From the NCBI RefSeq assembly GCF_044377145.1, contig NZ_JBILJQ010000001.1:186001-250000 (forward strand): DNA of 64,000 bases, given 5' to 3'. A program made the translations under genes and the position numbers. A model generated the notes under the pieces. The model worked only from the letters and a program-made list of their open reading frames with translations, did no database searches and was not told the DNA's origin. Positions 44,437 through 53,591 of this stretch are shown here, piece after piece (positions within the stretch are counted from its first letter, which is position 1; each line of letters begins with the position of its first letter). The DNA is from Aquimonas sp044377145. GTDB taxonomy: Bacteria; Pseudomonadota; Gammaproteobacteria; Xanthomonadales; Xanthomonadaceae.

Positions 44437-46017
44437 GTGTACGACTACATCATCGTCGGCGCCGGTTCTGCCGGCTGCGTGCTGGCCAATCGTCTGAGCA
44501 CCGATCCCGACTGCAAGGTGCTGCTGCTGGAGGCGGGCCCGCGTGATTGGCATCCCTTCATCCACATGCCCGCCGGCATCGCCAAACTGGTCGGCAAGAA
44601 GAACGCCAACTGGGACTATTCGACCGAACCGGAAGCCCAGCTCGGTGGTCGTCGACTGTGGTGGCCACGCGGCAAGGTGCTCGGCGGCAGCAGTTCGATC
44701 AATGCGATGTGCTACACCCGCGGCCATCATCGCGACTACGACGAATGGGAACAACAGGGCGCGCGCGGCTGGAACTGGGCCAGCGCCCTGCCCGCCTTTC
44801 GCCGCGCCGAAGGCAACGTGCGCGGCGCCAGCGCGTTTCACGGTGGCGACGGTCCGCTGTCGGTGTCCGACCACCTCTATACCAACCCGCTATCGCACGT
44901 GTTCGTCGAAGCGGCCCTGCAGGCTGGCCACACCGGCAGCGATGACTTCAACGGCGCGCTGCAGGAAGGCTTCGGCTTCTATCAGGTGACCCAGAAGCGC
45001 GGCGCGCGCTGCTCAACCGCCGTGGCCTATCTGAACCCGGCGCGTGATCGTCCCAACCTGACGATCCTTACCGGAGTGCTGGCCGACAAAGTGCTGTTCC
45101 AGAACGGCCGTGCGGTCGGCCTGCGCTACAGCCGCGGCGGTCGTCCGGTCGAAGCCCACGCGGCGCGCGAGGTGCTGCTCTGCGGTGGCGCGCTGAACTC
45201 ACCGCAGCTGCTGATGCTGTCGGGCGTTGGCCCGGCCGATGCGCTGCGTCAGCACGGCATCGGCGTGCAGGTGGATGCGCCGGGCGTCGGTGCCAATCTG
45301 CAGGATCATCTCGATATCTGCACCCTGACCCAGGCCAGCAATCGGCTGAGCTACGACACCTTGAGCGACCTCGCCGTGGCCTGGCAGTACTACCTCTTTC
45401 GCAAAGGCCCGGGCACCTCCAACGTGGCCGAGGCCGGCGGCTTCCTGCGCTCGCGGCTGGCCGAGGACGAGCGCCCCGATCTGCAGTTCCATTTCGTGCC
45501 GGCGATGCTCGATGACCACGGCCGCAATCGCCTGCCCGGCAGCGGCTACACCCTGCATGCGTGTTTTCTGCGGCCGAAGAGCCGCGGCCATCTCGCGCTG
45601 GCCTCGACCGATCCGCGCGCCAAGATCCGCATTCATGCGAACTATCTCGGCGATGTCGAAGGCTTCGACCTCAAAGTGATGGTGGAAGCGGTGCGCATCT
45701 CACGCGAGATCCTCGCCCAGGCCGCGTTCACGCCCCATCGAAAGCACGAGCTGATGCCCGGCGAAGCGGTTCAGGACGAGGCCGGAATCGTCGATTTCAT
45801 TCGCCGCAAGGCCGAGACCATCTACCACCCGGTCGGCACCTGCCGGATGGGCGAAGACTCAAGCGCTGTGGTCGACTCCGAACTCCGCGTGCGCGGCGTC
45901 GAGGGCCTGCGCGTGGTCGATGCCTCGGTGATGCCGAGCTTGATCGGCGGCAATACCAATGCGCCGACGGTGATGATTGCTGAGCGCGCCTATGAGCTTA
46001 TCCGCGGCGTGGGTTGA
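44437..46017 (+). CDS. GMC family FAD-dependent oxidoreductase (choline dehydrogenase-like)
   Basis: The 526-aa product starts at a GTG with YDYIIVGAGSAGCVLANRLS, the FAD-binding GxGxxG, then RGKVLGGSSSINAMCYTRG, LLCGGALNSPQLLMLSGVGP and C-terminal YHPVGTCRMGEDSSAVVD with NTNAPTVMIAERA. The catalytic His of TCRMG-region enzymes is retained. GMC enzymes oxidise alcohols or choline; this substrate is unknown. The genes for betaine aldehyde dehydrogenase and BetI are absent nearby, arguing against a betaine operon. It is divergent from the transporter gene. Confidence 0.93.
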   Translation: MYDYIIVGAGSAGCVLANRLSTDPDCKVLLLEAGPRDWHPFIHMPAGIAKLVGKKNANWDYSTEPEAQLGGRRLWWPRGKVLGGSSSINAMCYTRGHHRDYDEWEQQGARGWNWASALPAFRRAEGNVRGASAFHGGDGPLSVSDHLYTNPLSHVFVEAALQAGHTGSDDFNGALQEGFGFYQVTQKRGARCSTAVAYLNPARDRPNLTILTGVLADKVLFQNGRAVGLRYSRGGRPVEAHAAREVLLCGGALNSPQLLMLSGVGPADALRQHGIGVQVDAPGVGANLQDHLDICTLTQASNRLSYDTLSDLAVAWQYYLFRKGPGTSNVAEAGGFLRSRLAEDERPDLQFHFVPAMLDDHGRNRLPGSGYTLHACFLRPKSRGHLALASTDPRAKIRIHANYLGDVEGFDLKVMVEAVRISREILAQAAFTPHRKHELMPGEAVQDEAGIVDFIRRKAETIYHPVGTCRMGEDSSAVVDSELRVRGVEGLRVVDASVMPSLIGGNTNAPTVMIAERAYELIRGVG

Positions 46018-46055
46018 GCTGTCTCATTCGCATCGTTGGAGGCGTGGGTGGCGCG

Positions 46056-46169
46056 CCGGGAATCGGGAGTGGGTAATCGGGAATCGGAAGAGCAGCAAGC
46101 GCCGCGAGATTGCAGTCTCGCGACAGCCCGGCTTCCAACCATTCCCGATTCCCCACTCCCGATTCCCGG
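46056..46169. repeat. Inverted pair of GGGAATC heptamer arms, copy 3
   Basis: The left arm (46056-46087) has four G-tracts on the plus strand. The right arm (46141-46169) has four on the minus strand, with about 53 bp between them. The gap contains a GAGATTGCA/TGCAGTCTC near-palindrome. It fills the space between convergent GMC and M48 genes, ending next to the M48 stop. Confidence 0.88.
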
Positions 46170-48104
46170 CTACTCAAGCACCGGCGGCAATGGGCATCGC
46201 AGATACGCACACACTGTGCGCAGCAGTTCGCCTTCTTCAAGGCTGACGCGTTGGTCGTGGGTGATCGCGACCACCATCGCTTCCAGCAGCAGGCGCTTAC
46301 CGGCGGGGTCGATACGGTCGAGTTTGGGCAGGGCCTGGTCGAGCCGGTGCTGCCAGTTCGCGGGCGTCATGTATGGCCTGGCTTGCTGTGGCAGCGCGGC
46401 ATGCAGAGCTGACAGGTAGGCGCGACGGGCAGTGGCTTCACTGTCGTGGCCGTACCAGGCCAGCACCGCGAGCAGATCAGCGGCGGCGTCCGCGCAGTCG
46501 TTCAACTTCAGCAGACGCGCGCGAGCACGGGCCGAAGGGTGCAGGTTGTCTTCGATCTGGCGCGACAACAGCAGGCCGGTGGCGTACTCGAACAGCTCCA
46601 GCCGGCCGTCGACGTGGATCAGGGCCTCCACCGTCTCACCGAGTTTCTGCTGACCCGTACGCCCAAGATGCCGAATCGGCCCCAGCGCCAGCAGCAGCAC
46701 CGGCAGTCGCAGTGCCGGATGCAGGCCGATCAGCAGCGCGGCCTCGACCGGCACCGTCTGCGCAGCTTCATTCCCCAACAGCTCGCGGACTGCGTGCAGC
46801 TGTTGCCCGCGCAGCTGTTCCTCTCGATCGAGCAGCAGCGCGAGCAGCAGAGCCTGCGCGCGTTCCGGCACCTGCAGGGCGGAGTTGATGGCCGCTGGAA
46901 TCGCCGCGCGCAGGCTGCCGGCACGCTGGAAATCCTCACCGCTCGGAGTCGCCACCTGTTGCACCACCCGCTCGACCTGCAGCGGAATATCGGAGCTGCG
47001 CGCAGGCAGTGGCTCATGCGAAGGCGTGCTGAAGCCCAGCGCGATGTCTTCTTCCAGCCCGTGCGGCGGCTTCATCGCCCACTGCGCGCGCAGCCGATCC
47101 AGTTCCTGCGGGTTGAAGCCGGGCTCCAGCGCCTGGATACGCGCATGCAGCGGCGGATGGGTGGCGAACAGGCTGGAGAAGCCCATGCCGTCACCGAACA
47201 GCATGTGGGCGACTTCTTCGGTGTCGCCGGCCTGCAGCTTGGAGCCCGCCTGCAAGCCGCCGATCTTCTTCAGTGCACCGGCGATGCCTTGAGTCTGCCG
47301 GGTGAACTGCACCGCGGAAGCATCGGCCAGAAACTCGCGCTGTCGTGAAACCGCCGCCTTGATCAGGCGACCGAAGAACAGCCCGACATAGCCCACGATC
47401 ATGAGCACCACCGAGATCGCGATGATCGGCGCTGCGTTCTTGCTGTCGCGACCGCCACGGGTCAGCTCGAGCACGCGCGCGCCGATCACACCCAAGGCGA
47501 GGATGCCGAACAGCAGACCCATCAGGCGGATGTTCAGACGCATATCACCGTTCAACACGTGGCTGAACTCGTGGGCGATCACGCCCTGCAGCTCGTCGCG
47601 ATTCAGATGCAGCAGCGCCCCGCGGCTGACCGCAATAGCAGCATCACCGGGCGCATAGCCGGCGGCGAAGGCATTGATGCCGGGCTCTTCGTCAAGCACA
47701 AAGATCGCCGGTACCGGCACGCTGGAGGCGATCGCGATCTCCTCCACCACATTGCGCAGCCGACGCAGCTCCGGATCACGGGTGTCTTCAGAAACCTCGC
47801 GCCCACCCATTGAACGCGCCACCGCTGCACCCCCGCCACGCAAACTGGCAATACGGAACAGCGAGGCCGCGGCAATCACCGCCAAGGTGCCCACCGCAGC
47901 GACCAGCAGCAGCCCGGCCCGATCAAGCGCAAGCCCGACCGGGCCGCCCACGGCCTGCAGTTCCTCCGGTTTGGCGCCGAACAGCAGCATCAGGTAGATG
48001 CCACTGCTGACAGCCAGCACCGTACCTGTCACAGCCGCGGCAAACAGCAGTAGCAGCCGATGCGACTGCACCCGCGCCTGCGCCTGGCGCTCGAAAAAAT
48101 TCAT
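46170..48104 (-). CDS. M48 family metallopeptidase with long C-terminal extension
   Basis: The 644-aa product has two N-terminal membrane helices, zinc site IAHEFSHVLNGD (HExxH near residue 178) and a second pair of helices, with REFLADASAVQFTR supplying the third ligand. The peptidase part ends near residue 345 with HPPLHARIQALEPGF. Residues about 350-644 form a helical cytoplasmic or periplasmic extension without recognisable motif. The downstream position after lemA (82 bp) is common: LemA-M48 pairs are thought to form membrane proteolytic modules. Confidence 0.93.
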   Translation of the reverse strand: MNFFERQAQARVQSHRLLLLFAAAVTGTVLAVSSGIYLMLLFGAKPEELQAVGGPVGLALDRAGLLLVAAVGTLAVIAAASLFRIASLRGGGAAVARSMGGREVSEDTRDPELRRLRNVVEEIAIASSVPVPAIFVLDEEPGINAFAAGYAPGDAAIAVSRGALLHLNRDELQGVIAHEFSHVLNGDMRLNIRLMGLLFGILALGVIGARVLELTRGGRDSKNAAPIIAISVVLMIVGYVGLFFGRLIKAAVSRQREFLADASAVQFTRQTQGIAGALKKIGGLQAGSKLQAGDTEEVAHMLFGDGMGFSSLFATHPPLHARIQALEPGFNPQELDRLRAQWAMKPPHGLEEDIALGFSTPSHEPLPARSSDIPLQVERVVQQVATPSGEDFQRAGSLRAAIPAAINSALQVPERAQALLLALLLDREEQLRGQQLHAVRELLGNEAAQTVPVEAALLIGLHPALRLPVLLLALGPIRHLGRTGQQKLGETVEALIHVDGRLELFEYATGLLLSRQIEDNLHPSARARARLLKLNDCADAAADLLAVLAWYGHDSEATARRAYLSALHAALPQQARPYMTPANWQHRLDQALPKLDRIDPAGKRLLLEAMVVAITHDQRVSLEEGELLRTVCAYLRCPLPPVLE

Positions 48105-48186
48105 GCGGGAGATTCCCAGACCAGGGCGATCATCGAACACGGCCCGCGGCTTGAGCTCAAGCCGCGGGCACCGGACATGCTTGAAG

Positions 48187-48792
48187 TCAGAAGCTGACTT
48201 TGGGTGCTTCGCGCTTGTGCGCTTCGTCCGCTGCGATCCCCAGCAGTGCCGCCTGCTGGAAGTTGAAAGCATTGGCGATGAAGCTGCTCGGAAACACCTC
48301 GCGCCTGTTGTTGAACGACATCACCGCATCGTTGAACGCCTGCCGCGCGAACGCGACCCGGTTCTCGGTCGAGGCCAGCTCTTCGGTCAGCTGCGCCATG
48401 TTGGCGCTGGCCTTCAGATCGGGATACGCCTCCGACAGCGCGAACATCCGCCCCAACGCGTTGCCGAGGCTGCCGTCAGCGCTGGCCAACTGCTGCATCG
48501 CGGCCGGGTCGCCCGGGTTGCCCTTGGCAGCACCCAGGCCCGCCATCGCCGAGTTGCGCGCCTGGATGACCGCTTCCAGCGTTTCGCGCTCGTGCTTCAT
48601 GTAGCCCTTGACCGTCTCGACCAGATTCGGGATCAGGTCAAAACGCCGGGTCATCTGCACGTCGATCTGGGCGAAGGCGTTCTTGTAGCCGTTGCGACCG
48701 GTGACCAGACCGTTGTAGATGCCGATGGCCCAAGCCACCGCCCCCAGCGCCACCAGTACGATCAGCAGCAGCAGTCCCAATACGATGCTCAT
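48187..48792 (-). CDS. lemA: LemA family protein
   Basis: The 201-aa product has one N-terminal membrane helix (MSIVLGLLLLIVLVALGAVA) and then the LemA helical domain: IYNGLVTGRNGYKNAFAQID, VQMTRRFDLIPNLVETVKGY, FPSSFIANAFNFQQAAL. It is probably anchored with its domain facing the periplasm. It precedes the M48 protease in the same orientation. A GTG at 48795 is an alternative start. Confidence 0.94.
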   Translation of the reverse strand: MSIVLGLLLLIVLVALGAVAWAIGIYNGLVTGRNGYKNAFAQIDVQMTRRFDLIPNLVETVKGYMKHERETLEAVIQARNSAMAGLGAAKGNPGDPAAMQQLASADGSLGNALGRMFALSEAYPDLKASANMAQLTEELASTENRVAFARQAFNDAVMSFNNRREVFPSSFIANAFNFQQAALLGIAADEAHKREAPKVSF

Positions 48793-48953
48793 CACGATGC
48801 CTCCTCCAATGGGTTCAGCTGTAGTTTCGGGTGCCGGATGCGTGGCGTGCGCCGCTCACCTCCACGCGGAGTGCGCGGGCTAGAATGCGCAATCGAACCC
48901 AGCATACGCAGCCCGTGTCGCCCACGAAACCCAGACCCGATGCAAGCACGAGT

Positions 48954-50186
48954 GTGACCGTCGCGATCCGGCGCACCTTGTGCGTGCTGTTGATGTGCAC
49001 TGCCAGCGGCGCGTATGCCGATGTGGCGCAGTCGCCGGCGCGTCAGCCCACGATCGAAGTCAGTGCCGCGGCCGCGCGCGCCGAAGCCTCGGCCCGCGAG
49101 ATCGAGCGGCTGGCCGAGCGGCTGGTTCGCGAGTTTGGCGTGGTCGGCCTTGGGGTCAGCATCGTGTACGCCGACAGCGTGCTGCTCGAACGCGGCTTCG
49201 GTGTAGTGCAGGCCGGGCGTACCGAAACGGTTGAAGCCGATACCGCTTTCCGCCTCGCCTCGCTGTCCAAGGCATTTGCCGGAACCTTGGCGGCACAGCT
49301 CGTGGACGAAGGCGCGCTCAGCTGGGACACCCGCGTTGCGGATCATCTGCCGGCGTTTCGCCTCGCCAACGCCGATGCGGCGCTCAACACCACCACCGCC
49401 GATCTGCTCAGCCACACGGTTGGCCTCGGCTTCCACACCTTCGACCGCGAACTCGAAGGCAACGAGCCCTATCCAGTGCTGGCCTCACGCCTGGGCGAGG
49501 CACCCATGCTGTGTCCGGATGGTCGTTGCTATGCATACCAGAACATCGCTTTCAGCCTGATCGGTGATCTGGCTTTTGCGGTCACAGGCGATTTCTACTC
49601 GCACCTGGTCGAAAAAAAGATCTTCCATCCACTGGGCATGTATGGCGCGACTTACGGCCGCGAAGGCCTGGAGTCCAGCGCCAGCTGGGCGCGCCCGCAT
49701 GTGATGAGCGGCGGACGCTTTATCGGGCTGCGTCCGAAAGAGAACTATTACCGCGTACCTCCGGCGGCAGGTGTCAATGCCAGTGCAGCGGACATGTCGC
49801 AGTGGCTGCTCGCTCAGATGGGACGGCATCCAGAGGTGCTGTCGCCGGAGCTGCTGGCAACCATCCAGAAGCCGCGAGTGGAAACCCCCAGCGAGATCCG
49901 CGCGGTGCCATGGCGCCGCGAGCGCCTGCGCAGCGCGCACTACGCGCTGGGCTGGCGCGTGTACGACTACGCTGGCGAGAAGCTCGTGTTCCATGGTGGC
50001 GCGGTGCAAGGCTATCGCGCGGCGATCGGCTTTCTGCCAGAACGCGGCTTCGGCATCGCCATTCTGTCGAACTGCGAATGCCGACTGCCAAGCGCGCTGC
50101 TGCCAATGGCGCTGGACAGTGCACTGGGCTTGCCCCGCACTGATTGGCTTGAGCTCGACAAGCAGCCGCGCCGGCGGCGTCGCTGA
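48954..50186 (+). CDS. Serine hydrolase, beta-lactamase class C family
   Basis: The product is about 410 aa. Catalytic motifs are SxxK in FRLASLSKAFAG, YxN in CYAYQNIAFSLIG and HGG in LVFHGGAVQGYRA. The active-site set fits class C beta-lactamase/esterase EstB-like enzymes or D-alanyl carboxypeptidases; the substrate is unknown. A GTG at 48954 gives a clean signal peptide (TVAIRRTLCVLLMCTASGAY); an ATG at 48885 and a GTG at 48915 are in frame and would lengthen the N-terminus. Confidence 0.88.
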   Translation: MTVAIRRTLCVLLMCTASGAYADVAQSPARQPTIEVSAAAARAEASAREIERLAERLVREFGVVGLGVSIVYADSVLLERGFGVVQAGRTETVEADTAFRLASLSKAFAGTLAAQLVDEGALSWDTRVADHLPAFRLANADAALNTTTADLLSHTVGLGFHTFDRELEGNEPYPVLASRLGEAPMLCPDGRCYAYQNIAFSLIGDLAFAVTGDFYSHLVEKKIFHPLGMYGATYGREGLESSASWARPHVMSGGRFIGLRPKENYYRVPPAAGVNASAADMSQWLLAQMGRHPEVLSPELLATIQKPRVETPSEIRAVPWRRERLRSAHYALGWRVYDYAGEKLVFHGGAVQGYRAAIGFLPERGFGIAILSNCECRLPSALLPMALDSALGLPRTDWLELDKQPRRRRR

Positions 50187-50261
50187 TAGCGCACCCCGTA
50201 TCAGACCACGCGCGCCCTGTGCTGGCCTGACACACGCGTGCTGCATGCGTGGCGAATACCC

Positions 50262-50302
50262 AAAAGAAAACCCCGCCGGTCGCAGTGCGACCGTCGGGGT
50301 TT
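50262..50302 (-). terminator. Terminator of the histone H1-like gene
   Basis: On the minus strand CCCCGACGGTCGCA and TGCGACCGGCGGGG form a 14-bp stem with one mismatch, followed by TTTTCTTTT. It lies about 55 bp after the gene's stop, a textbook Rho-independent terminator. Confidence 0.9.
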
Positions 50303-50355
50303 GTGTCTACGCATCGCGCAAAACTCTGCGCGACGCACAGCAGCAAGTGCAGGAC

Positions 50356-50862
50356 TCAGGAAGCCGCAGGCGCTGGCGGCGGCACCAGCGGAGCAGCCGG
50401 CTTCTTCTTGGCAGCAGCAGGCTTCTTGGCGGGAGCCGCCTTCTTCGCCGGTGCGGCCTTCTTGGCAGCAGCAGCCGGCTTCTTGGCCGGAGCAGGAGCA
50501 GCAGCCTTCTTGGCCACAGCGGGCTTCTTGGCAGCAACAGGTTTCTTCGCGGGCGCAGCCTTCTTCTCTGCAACCTTCTTGGCCGGAGCAGCGGCCTTCT
50601 TCGCTACGACCTTCTTGGCCGGAGCAGCAGCCTTCTTCGCCACGGCCTTCTTGGCCGGAGCAGCAGCCTTCTTCACTACGGCCTTCTTGGCCGGAGCAGC
50701 AGCGTTCTTCGCTACGGCCTTTTTGGCCGGAACAGCGGCCTTCTTCGCGACAGCCTTCTTGGCCGGAGCAGCGGCCTTCTTGGCGGGAGCAGCAGCCTTC
50801 TTCGCTACGGCCTTCTTGGCTGGTGCAGCGGCATTCTTAGCAGCGGGTTTCTTGATGGCCAT
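50356..50862 (-). CDS. Histone H1-like Lys/Ala/Pro-rich DNA-binding protein
   Basis: The 168-aa product is almost entirely repeats of KKAAAPAKKA and KKAVAKKA type, like AlgP or bacterial histone H1 homologues. It should be disordered and strongly basic, binding nucleic acid non-specifically; AlgP activates alginate genes in Pseudomonas. The ATG at 50862 is followed by MAIKKPAAKNAAAPAKKAV. The frame stays open a further 430 bp upstream, without repeat character. The DNA itself is repetitive, so length may vary between strains. Confidence 0.9.
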   Translation of the reverse strand: MAIKKPAAKNAAAPAKKAVAKKAAAPAKKAAAPAKKAVAKKAAVPAKKAVAKNAAAPAKKAVVKKAAAPAKKAVAKKAAAPAKKVVAKKAAAPAKKVAEKKAAPAKKPVAAKKPAVAKKAAAPAPAKKPAAAAKKAAPAKKAAPAKKPAAAKKKPAAPLVPPPAPAAS

Positions 50863-51249
50863 CGTCAGGTTCCTCGTCAGGTTAAATCGCAGTACTTCAC
50901 AACACGCTTCCTGCGGCGCGGACATCCGATTCCGTCGCCACTCCAATCCCGGACACCGCGTCCGGTTCCGCGCCGGGGCCCACTCCGTGGACACGCAGCC
51001 GGGCTCTGCCAGCGACACGATGCCGCTGTTCCAATCCGTATGGGTGGACGACGCGGCAGCAAACCGCGTCAGCGAGATCCGGACCAACTTTCGGCCGCGG
51101 CACCGGGAACCTGCGACCTTCCGCATCGTTCCGGGCAAGCGTGTTTTCCAAAGAGAACGCGGCCTCTTCCCCGCGAAGGGAAACGCAGACCGAAGCCTGC
51201 TTGATGCCGTTTCGATGGCTAGTCGTGTTCGCCGCCATGTGTTCTGTTC

Positions 51250-51294
51250 TTGACACGCTGCGCGAAAGCTAATCAGCGCTTTTCGCAGTGTCAA
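51250..51294. repeat. 45-bp imperfect palindrome upstream of the H1-like gene
   Basis: TTGACAC-TGCG-AAAGC is followed by its complement GC-TTTTCGCA-GTGTCAA around a TAATCA centre, with short interruptions. It lies about 390 bp before the H1-like gene. It may be a protein-binding site or a transcript end; no U-run follows. Confidence 0.55.
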
Positions 51295-51780
51295 CAGAGC
51301 ACACGCAATCGCAGCCCGAAAACCTCAGGCTGGATGCGGCTATCGCAGTGGATGCCGGCGTCGAAAGCCACATCCGCGCGAGCAAATCTGCTTTGATCCG
51401 TATCAGAACGACCATCGCGCAAGCCGCATTTTTGCTGGCTTCGCGCGTTGGTGCATCGTACAAACGAAAACAGCGGGGCAGCCGCGCGCGCGCAACATGA
51501 GGTTGCCGCAACGACGCCGCGTTGTTTATCGACAATGCAGGCTCGCAGACGGTGTTGAACGCGAAAATGCGCAGACTTGCGCGGGCTCGCAGCCGATTCG
51601 ACGCACGCCATCGGGCGTCATCGCGCATCGCTCGCACGGTCGCGCATGTGTTCCGACGCGTAGCGACGCGTGTCGTGGTGTGGTCATGCATCGCCGCCGA
51701 ATCGAATGCGGAACCTCAGTACACCGAATCCGAAGCCAGCGCATCCGCTCATCGACTTCAGCCGCATCCACCGCAAACGA

Positions 51781-51810
51781 AGACGGGACGGTCGATTGAC
51801 CGTCCCGTCC
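51781..51810 (-). terminator. Terminator-like hairpin after gcvH
   Basis: GACGGGACGGTC and its perfect complement with a GATT loop make a 12-bp stem about 45 bp after the gcvH stop. On the minus strand TTCGTTTG follows, only partly U-rich. Confidence 0.7.
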
Positions 51811-51854
51811 ATGTGTCTCGAAGCGCAGAGGGCAAAGCGCCCTGTGCGCGGCGA

Positions 51855-52241
51855 TCACTCTTCGATCAGCTCGGCGTAGTCGTCCGGGCTCAGCAGCTCG
51901 TCGAGCTGGGCCGGGTCGGACGGCTGCAGCACGAACAGCCAGCCCTTGCCGAAGGCATCCGCATTGATCGCCTCGGGCGCATCGGCCAGCTCTTCGTTGA
52001 CCGCAACGACGGTGCCGGACACCGGCGCATACACATCGCTCGCCGCCTTCACCGACTCCACCACTGCGACGCCGTTGCCGGCCTCGAAGGTGTCGCCGAT
52101 ACCGGGCAGCTCGACGTAGACCAGGTCACCCAGTTGGGCCTGTGCGTGCTCGGAAATACCGACGGTGACGCGACCGTCGTCCTCCAGCCGCGCCCACTCG
52201 TGGGACTTCAGAAATTTCAGATCGCCGGGAATCTCGCTCAT
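51855..52241 (-). CDS. gcvH: Glycine cleavage system H protein
   Basis: The 128-aa product carries the lipoylated Lys in VAVVESVKAASDVYAP and starts MSEIPGDLKFLKSHEWARLE. It shuttles the aminomethyl group between the P, T and L proteins. It lies 127 bp downstream of gcvT, so gcvT-gcvH are probably co-transcribed; gcvP is not in the window. Confidence 0.98.
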   Translation of the reverse strand: MSEIPGDLKFLKSHEWARLEDDGRVTVGISEHAQAQLGDLVYVELPGIGDTFEAGNGVAVVESVKAASDVYAPVSGTVVAVNEELADAPEAINADAFGKGWLFVLQPSDPAQLDELLSPDDYAELIEE

Positions 52242-52368
52242 TGAACTGCTCCTTGGCAGACGGAGGCTGCGGGTGTGGGATGGAGGGGCGTGCAGTGGAT
52301 CGGTGAGGCCGTGTACCGATGCCGCGCGAGTTTATCAGCGTGCGCGGCGCCGGCTCGCCGTGGTCGGC

Positions 52369-53454
52369 TCAGATGCCTGGGCAAGGTTTGCCCTCGCGCA
52401 CGAAGGGCGGTGTGACCTGACGCACGGCAACATCGCGGCCGCGGATATCGACCGCAAGCGCACCCGGCTCGCCAGCCGGAACGCGTGCGAACGCGATCGC
52501 TTTTCCCAAGGTCGGCGAGAACGTTCCCGACAGGATCTCGCCGTCGCCATTCGCCGTACGCACGATCTGGCCGTGCCGCAGCACGCCCTTGTCGTCGAGC
52601 ACCAGTCCGATCAGCTGCCGCGGCACACCGGCCGCACGCTGCGCTTCGAGTACAGCACGACCGATAAAGTCGCGACCTTCGTCGAGGCTCACCGTCCAGG
52701 CCAGCGCGGCCTCCCACGGCGTGACGGTCTGGTCCATGTCCTGTCCATACAGATTCATGCCGGCCTCCAGCCGCAGCGTGTCGCGCGCGCCGAGGCCTGC
52801 GGGTTTGACGCCGGCATCCAGCAAACGGTCCCACAGCGATACTGCGTCGGTCTCGGCAACGATGATCTCGAAGCCGTCTTCGCCGGTGTAGCCGGTGCGC
52901 GCGACGAACAAGCCGTCGGCGTCCACGGCAACAAACTTTCCGATCGCCTCGACCGCAGCCCGGCCTTCCGCCGAGAGCAATCCGAGCACACGCTCACGCG
53001 CGTTTGGACCCTGCACGGCGATCATCGACAGCTCGGGACGCTCGCGCACTTCGACCTCGAAACCGGTCACCTGCTGCTGAATCCAGGCCATGTCCTGATC
53101 GCGCGTGGAGGCGTTGACCACCAGCCGGAAGAAGGTCTCGGACAGGAAGTACACGATCAGGTCGTCGATCACGCCGGCCTCGGCGTTCAACATGCACGAG
53201 TACAGCGCCTTGCCGGGCTTCTTGAGCTTGTCGACCGAATTGGCCAGCAGCCGGCGCAGGAACGGGCGCACCTGCGCGCCATGCAGGTCGATCACGGTCA
53301 TGTGCGAGACGTCGAACATGCCGGCATCGCGTCGCACCTGGTGGTGTTCTTCGATCTGCGAACCGTAGGCAATCGGCATGTCCCAGCCGCCGAAGTCGAC
53401 CATGCGGGCGCCGAGTTCGCGGTGTCGGGCGTTGAGAACGGTCTGCTTGCTCAT
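52369..53454 (-). CDS. gcvT: Aminomethyltransferase (glycine cleavage T protein)
   Basis: The 361-aa product contains MVDFGGWDMPIAYGSQIEEH, DAGMFDVSHMTVIDLHG (catalytic Asp region), RTGYTGEDGFEIIV and the C-terminal GEILSGTFSPTLGKAIAFAR. It transfers the methylene of glycine to tetrahydrofolate. It is the first gene of gcvTH, divergent from the ECF sigma gene. No glycine riboswitch is recognisable in the 137 bp between them. Confidence 0.97.
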   Translation of the reverse strand: MSKQTVLNARHRELGARMVDFGGWDMPIAYGSQIEEHHQVRRDAGMFDVSHMTVIDLHGAQVRPFLRRLLANSVDKLKKPGKALYSCMLNAEAGVIDDLIVYFLSETFFRLVVNASTRDQDMAWIQQQVTGFEVEVRERPELSMIAVQGPNARERVLGLLSAEGRAAVEAIGKFVAVDADGLFVARTGYTGEDGFEIIVAETDAVSLWDRLLDAGVKPAGLGARDTLRLEAGMNLYGQDMDQTVTPWEAALAWTVSLDEGRDFIGRAVLEAQRAAGVPRQLIGLVLDDKGVLRHGQIVRTANGDGEILSGTFSPTLGKAIAFARVPAGEPGALAVDIRGRDVAVRQVTPPFVREGKPCPGI

Positions 53455-53591
53455 GATGTCTCCGGTCGTGGCTGGCGGGGGTCGGCAGCGAGGCCCGGCA
53501 TTATCGGCCTTCGAACGTGCAGGTAAACCCTTCGCCGCCGTACTGCATCCGAGCTCGTATGCTGACCGCCATCACCCCTGAACTTGGCACC

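Larger units (their letters stand above)
50863..51854. other. About 1-kb stretch without a convincing gene
   Basis: Several weak reading frames run through this region on both strands, all with composition of shadow frames. A 45-bp imperfect palindrome and the gcvH terminator are the only structured elements seen. A possible 140-codon minus-strand frame (51269-51691) is the most protein-like but has no motif I recognise. Confidence 0.5.

Noticed and set aside
50249..51253. Plus-strand frame rich in FLAGAAAFFATAF, looking like a membrane protein
   Set aside because: It is the exact antisense of the Lys/Ala repeats of the H1-like gene; hydrophobicity arises from complementing AAG/GCC codons.
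53455..53591. Glycine riboswitch upstream of gcvT
   Set aside because: No tandem aptamer-like conserved core is recognisable and the gap is only 137 bp.
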